NCBI GenBank assembly: GCA_020437365.1
Contig: JAGQWM010000015.1
Coordinates: forward strand, 1 to 53,528
Direction: 5' to 3'
From: Chitinophagaceae bacterium
Lineage (GTDB): Bacteria; Bacteroidota; Bacteroidia; Chitinophagales; Chitinophagaceae
Length of the DNA: 53,528 nt
Shown: piece after piece, positions 49,631 through 53,528 of the stretch
How positions within the stretch are numbered: the stretch's first letter is position 1
Layout: each line of letters opens with the position of its first letter
The notes under the pieces: model-generated
Told to the model about the DNA's origin: nothing
The model's input: the letters and a program-made list of their open reading frames with translations, nothing else
Database searches by the model: none
Made by a program: the position numbers and the translations under genes

Positions 49631-52228
49631 ATGCTTAAAATTAGACTCACGTTGATTTTGCTATGTTGTGTCGGCGTTGCGGCGATGGCACAAATAGATT
49701 CAACAGCAACAAAAGATACTTCCAACCCGGTTTTGGATTTGCGGAACAAAATTATAGATAATGTTCCTTCCATTTCGATAGATGAAAATGACTTAGGTGA
49801 TGGTGGTACACAAAACATTGCATCTTTATTGACAGCCGGTAGAGACCCGTTTTATTCGGCTACTTCTTTCAATTTTAGTGCAGCCCGTTTCCGGATTAAA
49901 GGATATGATAATGACAATTTTCAAACCTATATGAATGGTATTCCAATGGACATTTTGGGCAATGGATTTACTCCTTACGGACAATGGGGTGGCCTCAATG
50001 ATGTCATGCGGAACAAAGATGTTTCCTGGGGTTTGAAATACAACACATTCGCCTTTGGTGGCATTGGTGCCAATACAAATATTGATGCCCGTGCCAGCCG
50101 GCAAAGAGCACAGACTTCCATTAGTTATGCTGTGGCCAACAGGAGTTATCGCAACAGGTTAATGATTACCCACTCCACCGGCCTTACCAAAAAAGGATGG
50201 GCATTTTCTGTAAGTGGTAGTAAAAGATGGGCCGACGAAGGGTATGTACCCGGCACTTACTATGATGGCTATAGTTATTTTGTGGGTGTCGATAAAAAAT
50301 TGGGACAAAATAACCTGCTTTCATTGGTTGCTTTTGGCGCCCCTACAGAAAATGGAAGACAAGGTGCTTCCGTTCCGGAAATGTTGGAACTGGCTGGAAC
50401 AAATTTTTATAATCCCAACTGGGGTTATCAAAATGGTGAAAAAAGAAATGCAAGAATCGGACGGTCTAACCAGCCGGTATTTATACTGACACATGAATTG
50501 CGATTAAACAATAAAACAACATTGACCACTGCTGCCGGCTATTCTTTCGGTAAAAGAAGTACAACAGCACTCGACTGGTACAATGCTGCCGACCCAAGGC
50601 CGGATTATTATCGCTATTTACCAAGTTATACTTCTACCTGGGCCAGCACTACCGACCAGGCGCAAGGCCAACAGTTATATGATATGATGAAAAACGACAT
50701 CAATTTGCGCCAGATCAATTGGCAACGTTTGTATGATGTCAATAGAGATAGTTATGAAAGTATTATGAATGCCGATGGTATTCCGGGCAATACCGTGAGC
50801 GGCCGTCGTTCACATTATATCATTGAAGAAAGAATTATTTATACGACACGTTTCAATGCCAATTCTGTTTTGAATACCAAATTTGGCGACCATGTCGATT
50901 TTACGGCAGGCGCATCTTACCAAACAGAAAACAACCATTTCTATAAAACAGTAAATGATTTATTAGGTGGCGATTTTTATGTCAATGTCAACCAGTTTGC
51001 AGAAAGGGATTTCCCTGTTGACAATGTTTCCAATCAATATGATTTGGATCATCCCAATCGTATTTTGAAAGTAGGCGATAAATTCGGTTATGATTATAAT
51101 ATAGACGTGAGCAAAGCAGCCGGATGGGCACAAGGTGTTTTCCAATTCAATAAAGTTGATTTCTTCCTGGCCGGAACTGCATCCTATACTAAATTTTATT
51201 ACGAAGGTTTAGTCCGCAATGGATTATTCCCCGATAATTCTTTGGGCAAAGGCACTGTCAATGATTTCTTTAATTATGCCGGTAAAGGTGGTGTGACTTA
51301 TAAAATCAATGGACGTAATTATATTTTCGCCAACGGTTCTTATCAAACAAGAGCTCCTTATTACAACAACGTTTATATTTCTCCAAGAACGAGAAACACA
51401 CAGCAAACTAATTTGAAAAGCGAAACCATTCAGACAGCAGAAACCGGTTATATTATGAATTCACCGAAACTGAAAATTCGTTTGAGTGGTTATTATACAA
51501 TGTTCAAAGATGGAATGGATGTGATGTCATTTTACCACGACTCGTATCAGAACTTTGTAAACTATGCAATTAGTGGAATTGATAAATTACATTTTGGCGG
51601 TGAATTTGGTATTGAAGCCAATGTAACACCTACGATTACCGTAAATGCTGCCGCTGCCGTTGGGCGTTATTATTATAACAGCAATCAAAATGCGGTGATT
51701 ACAGTTGATAACAGCTCAGAAATTTTGGGTCAGCAAATTATTTATGCCAAAAACTTCAGAATACCTTCCACGCCAATGGAAGCCTACAATTTGGGTGTAA
51801 CCTATCGTTCTCCCAAGTTTTGGTTTGCCAGCCTGACGGGAAATTATTTCGACCAATCTTATCTCAGTTTCAATCCAATCAGGAGAACTTGGGATGCGTT
51901 AAAATTTGAAACACCGGGAACGGCAGCCTACAGCCAAATTTTTGACCAGACAAAATTTGATGCCGATTACACAATTGATTTCTTCGGCGGCTATTCATGG
52001 AAATTGCCAAAGGCTTATGAAATCAATCACAAGAGTACTTTCCTGGTATTTTTATTAGGTGTCAATAATATTTTAAATAATAAAGATTTGGTAACCGGCG
52101 GATACGAACAGTTGAGGTATGATGCACAGGCTGCGCCGGGAGATCCTGTCAATGTTGGAAAATTTCCGCCAAGATTTTATTACGCCTATGGTTTAAATTT
52201 CTTTGGCAGCATCACACTTCGATTTTAA
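49631..52228 (+). CDS. TonB-dependent outer-membrane receptor
   Basis: 865 residues. Signal peptide MLKIRLTLILLCCVGVAAMA cut before QID. The plug domain starts near residue 45 (DNVPSISIDENDLGDGGTQN) and contains FRIKGYDNDNFQTYMNGIPM and the WGGLNDVMRN segment. The remainder shows the long aromatic-rich strands of a 22-stranded barrel, ending in FFGSITLRF with a C-terminal Phe. The N-terminal carboxypeptidase-regulatory-like domain common in SusC proteins is absent. It imports or binds a surface ligand powered by TonB. Two DUF5689 lipoprotein genes follow, the first after 24 bases, and a secreted EEP nuclease gene is divergent. Confidence 0.92.
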   Translation: MLKIRLTLILLCCVGVAAMAQIDSTATKDTSNPVLDLRNKIIDNVPSISIDENDLGDGGTQNIASLLTAGRDPFYSATSFNFSAARFRIKGYDNDNFQTYMNGIPMDILGNGFTPYGQWGGLNDVMRNKDVSWGLKYNTFAFGGIGANTNIDARASRQRAQTSISYAVANRSYRNRLMITHSTGLTKKGWAFSVSGSKRWADEGYVPGTYYDGYSYFVGVDKKLGQNNLLSLVAFGAPTENGRQGASVPEMLELAGTNFYNPNWGYQNGEKRNARIGRSNQPVFILTHELRLNNKTTLTTAAGYSFGKRSTTALDWYNAADPRPDYYRYLPSYTSTWASTTDQAQGQQLYDMMKNDINLRQINWQRLYDVNRDSYESIMNADGIPGNTVSGRRSHYIIEERIIYTTRFNANSVLNTKFGDHVDFTAGASYQTENNHFYKTVNDLLGGDFYVNVNQFAERDFPVDNVSNQYDLDHPNRILKVGDKFGYDYNIDVSKAAGWAQGVFQFNKVDFFLAGTASYTKFYYEGLVRNGLFPDNSLGKGTVNDFFNYAGKGGVTYKINGRNYIFANGSYQTRAPYYNNVYISPRTRNTQQTNLKSETIQTAETGYIMNSPKLKIRLSGYYTMFKDGMDVMSFYHDSYQNFVNYAISGIDKLHFGGEFGIEANVTPTITVNAAAAVGRYYYNSNQNAVITVDNSSEILGQQIIYAKNFRIPSTPMEAYNLGVTYRSPKFWFASLTGNYFDQSYLSFNPIRRTWDALKFETPGTAAYSQIFDQTKFDADYTIDFFGGYSWKLPKAYEINHKSTFLVFLLGVNNILNNKDLVTGGYEQLRYDAQAAPGDPVNVGKFPPRFYYAYGLNFFGSITLRF

Positions 52229-52252
52229 TTCAAGCAGTTAAAAAATTATTAT

Positions 52253-52984
52253 ATGAAAAAGCAAATTTTTAGAACGACCTCATTGACCATTTTCGCCCTG
52301 ACTTTGTCATGCTTGTTAATGAGTGCCTGTAACAAATTACCGATTGGGCCAACGGGTCCTGATCCTGTGCCACCGCCATTGCCGGGTACATATTTAAGCT
52401 TTGCTGATTTCAGGGCTTTATTTACCGGGCCGGCTGATTTTTCTATTCCGGCAGGAACTAAAAAAATAAGAGGCGTTGTTATTTCGAATAGCGCCAATGA
52501 AGCCAACGGAAATAATCGCTTACAAGATGAAAGTGGTGCAGGTATTTATTTTTATTCTGCTTTCGGCTCACCGGATTATCCCATGGGCACAGTATTGGAA
52601 ATAGATGCGGCCGGTTCAGGTGTATTGACTTTGTACAAAGGCGATTTAGAATTGAAAAATGTACCGGAAGCCAATGTGAAAATTATTGGCGGTACTATTA
52701 ATATCACTCCGAGAGTTGCAAAAATTGCTGATATTATTGCGAATAGAGACACCTGGGCTTCTTCACTGGTGAAAATCGAAAATGTAACAGCTATTACACA
52801 AACGTATAGCAATTCTACAGGGAATACGTATGATATTACTGATGCGACCGGTACGGTAAGCATGTTCGTCAGGAATGCATCTGGTATTACAGTTAACACA
52901 AGTGCCACTTCAGTAACAGGATATATTTCCATTTATAATTCCGATACACAAATTGGCATCAGAACAGCAGCAGATTTACAATAA
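52253..52984 (+). CDS. DUF5689 lipoprotein
   Basis: 243 residues. Lipobox LMSAC with Cys26, a Gly/Pro-rich linker (to about 45), then the DUF5689 region: IRGVVISNSANEANGNNRLQ, DESGAGIYFYSAFG and GTVLEIDAAGSGVLTLYKGD. These strands read like an OB-fold of the kind attached to secreted EEP nucleases. A second beta-rich half (about 150-243) follows with TWASSLVKIENVTAI. Probably an outer-membrane surface lipoprotein working with the preceding receptor, in the place a SusD protein would occupy. It is 24 bases downstream of the receptor gene. Confidence 0.85.
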   Translation: MKKQIFRTTSLTIFALTLSCLLMSACNKLPIGPTGPDPVPPPLPGTYLSFADFRALFTGPADFSIPAGTKKIRGVVISNSANEANGNNRLQDESGAGIYFYSAFGSPDYPMGTVLEIDAAGSGVLTLYKGDLELKNVPEANVKIIGGTINITPRVAKIADIIANRDTWASSLVKIENVTAITQTYSNSTGNTYDITDATGTVSMFVRNASGITVNTSATSVTGYISIYNSDTQIGIRTAADLQ

Positions 52985-53014
52985 AAAATAATTCAGGTTT
53001 ATAAAAAACAGAAT

Positions 53015-53528
53015 ATGAATAGTTTTAAAAATAATAATTGGTTTTTGATAGTTGTAATCATTGCCTTAACCGGTTTTACATTATCCTCCTGTAAAAAAAA
53101 TATTACAGATCCTCCACCAATGGGCGCACCGGATATTGTGGCCAATATTTCAATACATGATATCAAAACAAGGTATAGCTCCGGTACACCGGTAGAAATT
53201 ACAGATGATGCTGTAATAGAAGGTGTCGTCAGTTGCGATGATAAAAGTGGGAATTACTATCAGCAGATTGCCATCCAGGATGCTACAGGCGGTGTATTAT
53301 TGAGAATAGCCGGTAATAATCATTATCTCGATTATCCGGTGGGCCGTAAAATTTATGTAAAACTGAAAGGCTTGTATTTGGGCCAATATAATGGAACCTT
53401 ACAATTTGGTGGTGGTATCGATCAGGCGTATGCATCTGCCGGTGGTGTTACTTTATTAGCTGCAAATTTGCAGGATCAACATATTGTAAAAGGCCCGTTG
53501 AATCAACCCCTGGTTCCTCAAGTGGTTA
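53015..53528 (+). CDS. Second DUF5689 lipoprotein (partial, runs off the right edge)
   Basis: 171 residues are present and the frame is open to the end of the window. Lipobox TLSSC with Cys26. The phrases ANISIHDIKTRYSSGTPVEI, VIEGVVSCDDKSGNYYQQIA, IQDATGGVLLRI and GRKIYVKLKGLYLGQYNGTL again show a DUF5689/OB-fold pattern. It follows the first DUF5689 gene by 30 bases and belongs to the same operon. The two proteins are similar in design but not near-identical, so they are diverged paralogues. Confidence 0.85.
   Translation, partial: MNSFKNNNWFLIVVIIALTGFTLSSCKKNITDPPPMGAPDIVANISIHDIKTRYSSGTPVEITDDAVIEGVVSCDDKSGNYYQQIAIQDATGGVLLRIAGNNHYLDYPVGRKIYVKLKGLYLGQYNGTLQFGGGIDQAYASAGGVTLLAANLQDQHIVKGPLNQPLVPQVV

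Overview
The window reads as ordinary chromosome of a Bacteroidota bacterium, most likely family Chitinophagaceae (inferred; no 16S rRNA is present). Supporting signs are a CHU_C-type (type B) type IX secretion tail, DUF5689 and DUF5916 proteins, a SusC-like TonB receptor, DUF2795 and DUF6728-like small proteins, signal peptides ending at a Gln, AT-rich intergenic DNA, and the Bacteroidota promoter pattern TTTG-N19-22-TAnnTTTG ahead of many genes. There is no integrase, transposase, phage structural gene, CRISPR array or rRNA. I support 58 protein genes and one tRNA, with no gene-free stretch over 300 bases.

Layout. 1-3.3 kb: tail of a secreted protein, purA, a highly charged Lys-rich/Asp-Glu-rich protein, pabB. 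3.4-8.3 kb (minus): lytic transglycosylase, gatA, tatA, rplS, rny. 8.5-14.2 kb: a minus-strand block (fabH-like gene, pheT, coiled-coil protein, zapA) interrupted by two plus-strand genes, a TlpA-like thioredoxin and an 84-residue protein. 14.3-19 kb: fabI, a DUF2795 protein, two orphan ABC ATPases, a lipoprotein esterase, a cobalamin adenosyltransferase and gatC. 19.1-24.7 kb: trpS, deoxynucleoside kinase, a DUF922-like protein, pckA, aminopeptidase P. 24.75-25.65 kb: a small AT-rich two-gene cassette with an AbiEii-type nucleotidyltransferase, the only clearly accessory element. 25.7-31.9 kb: pssA, purS, rsmI, an iodotyrosine-deiodinase-like flavoprotein, an M1 peptidase, rsmG, a glycosyltransferase. 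32-38.4 kb: tgt, an LptF/G permease, a eukaryotic-type citrate synthase, tRNA-Ala(GGC), a DUF6728-like protein, lpxB, a membrane protein, surE. 38.5-46.8 kb: a LexA-like regulator, a DUF5916 outer-membrane protein, a degenerate PdeM-like phosphoesterase, a periplasmic-binding-fold protein, guaA, a GIN-domain lipoprotein, an RRM protein. 47-48.2 kb: the rpsF-rpsR-rplI operon with a structured leader. 48.4 kb to the end: a secreted EEP nuclease divergent from a TonB-dependent receptor and two DUF5689 lipoproteins.

How the genes relate. Most are housekeeping: purine synthesis (purA, purS, guaA), translation (gatA, gatC, pheT, trpS, tgt, rsmG, rsmI, ribosomal proteins), envelope assembly (lpxB, LptF/G, lytic transglycosylase, tatA, LolD-like ATPases), lipids (fabH-like, fabI, pssA) and central carbon metabolism (citrate synthase, pckA). 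The best candidates for under-described biology are: the nuclease/TonB receptor/DUF5689 locus, proposed as a surface system for extracellular nucleic acid or another phosphodiester; the AbiEii cassette with a 94-residue partner; a deiodinase-like enzyme that keeps the Glu/Tyr/Lys substrate-binding triad; a tRNA-guanine transglycosylase without its zinc cysteines; a PdeM-like phosphoesterase that has lost GNHD; and promoter boxes placed exactly four bases before ATG, suggesting leaderless mRNAs.
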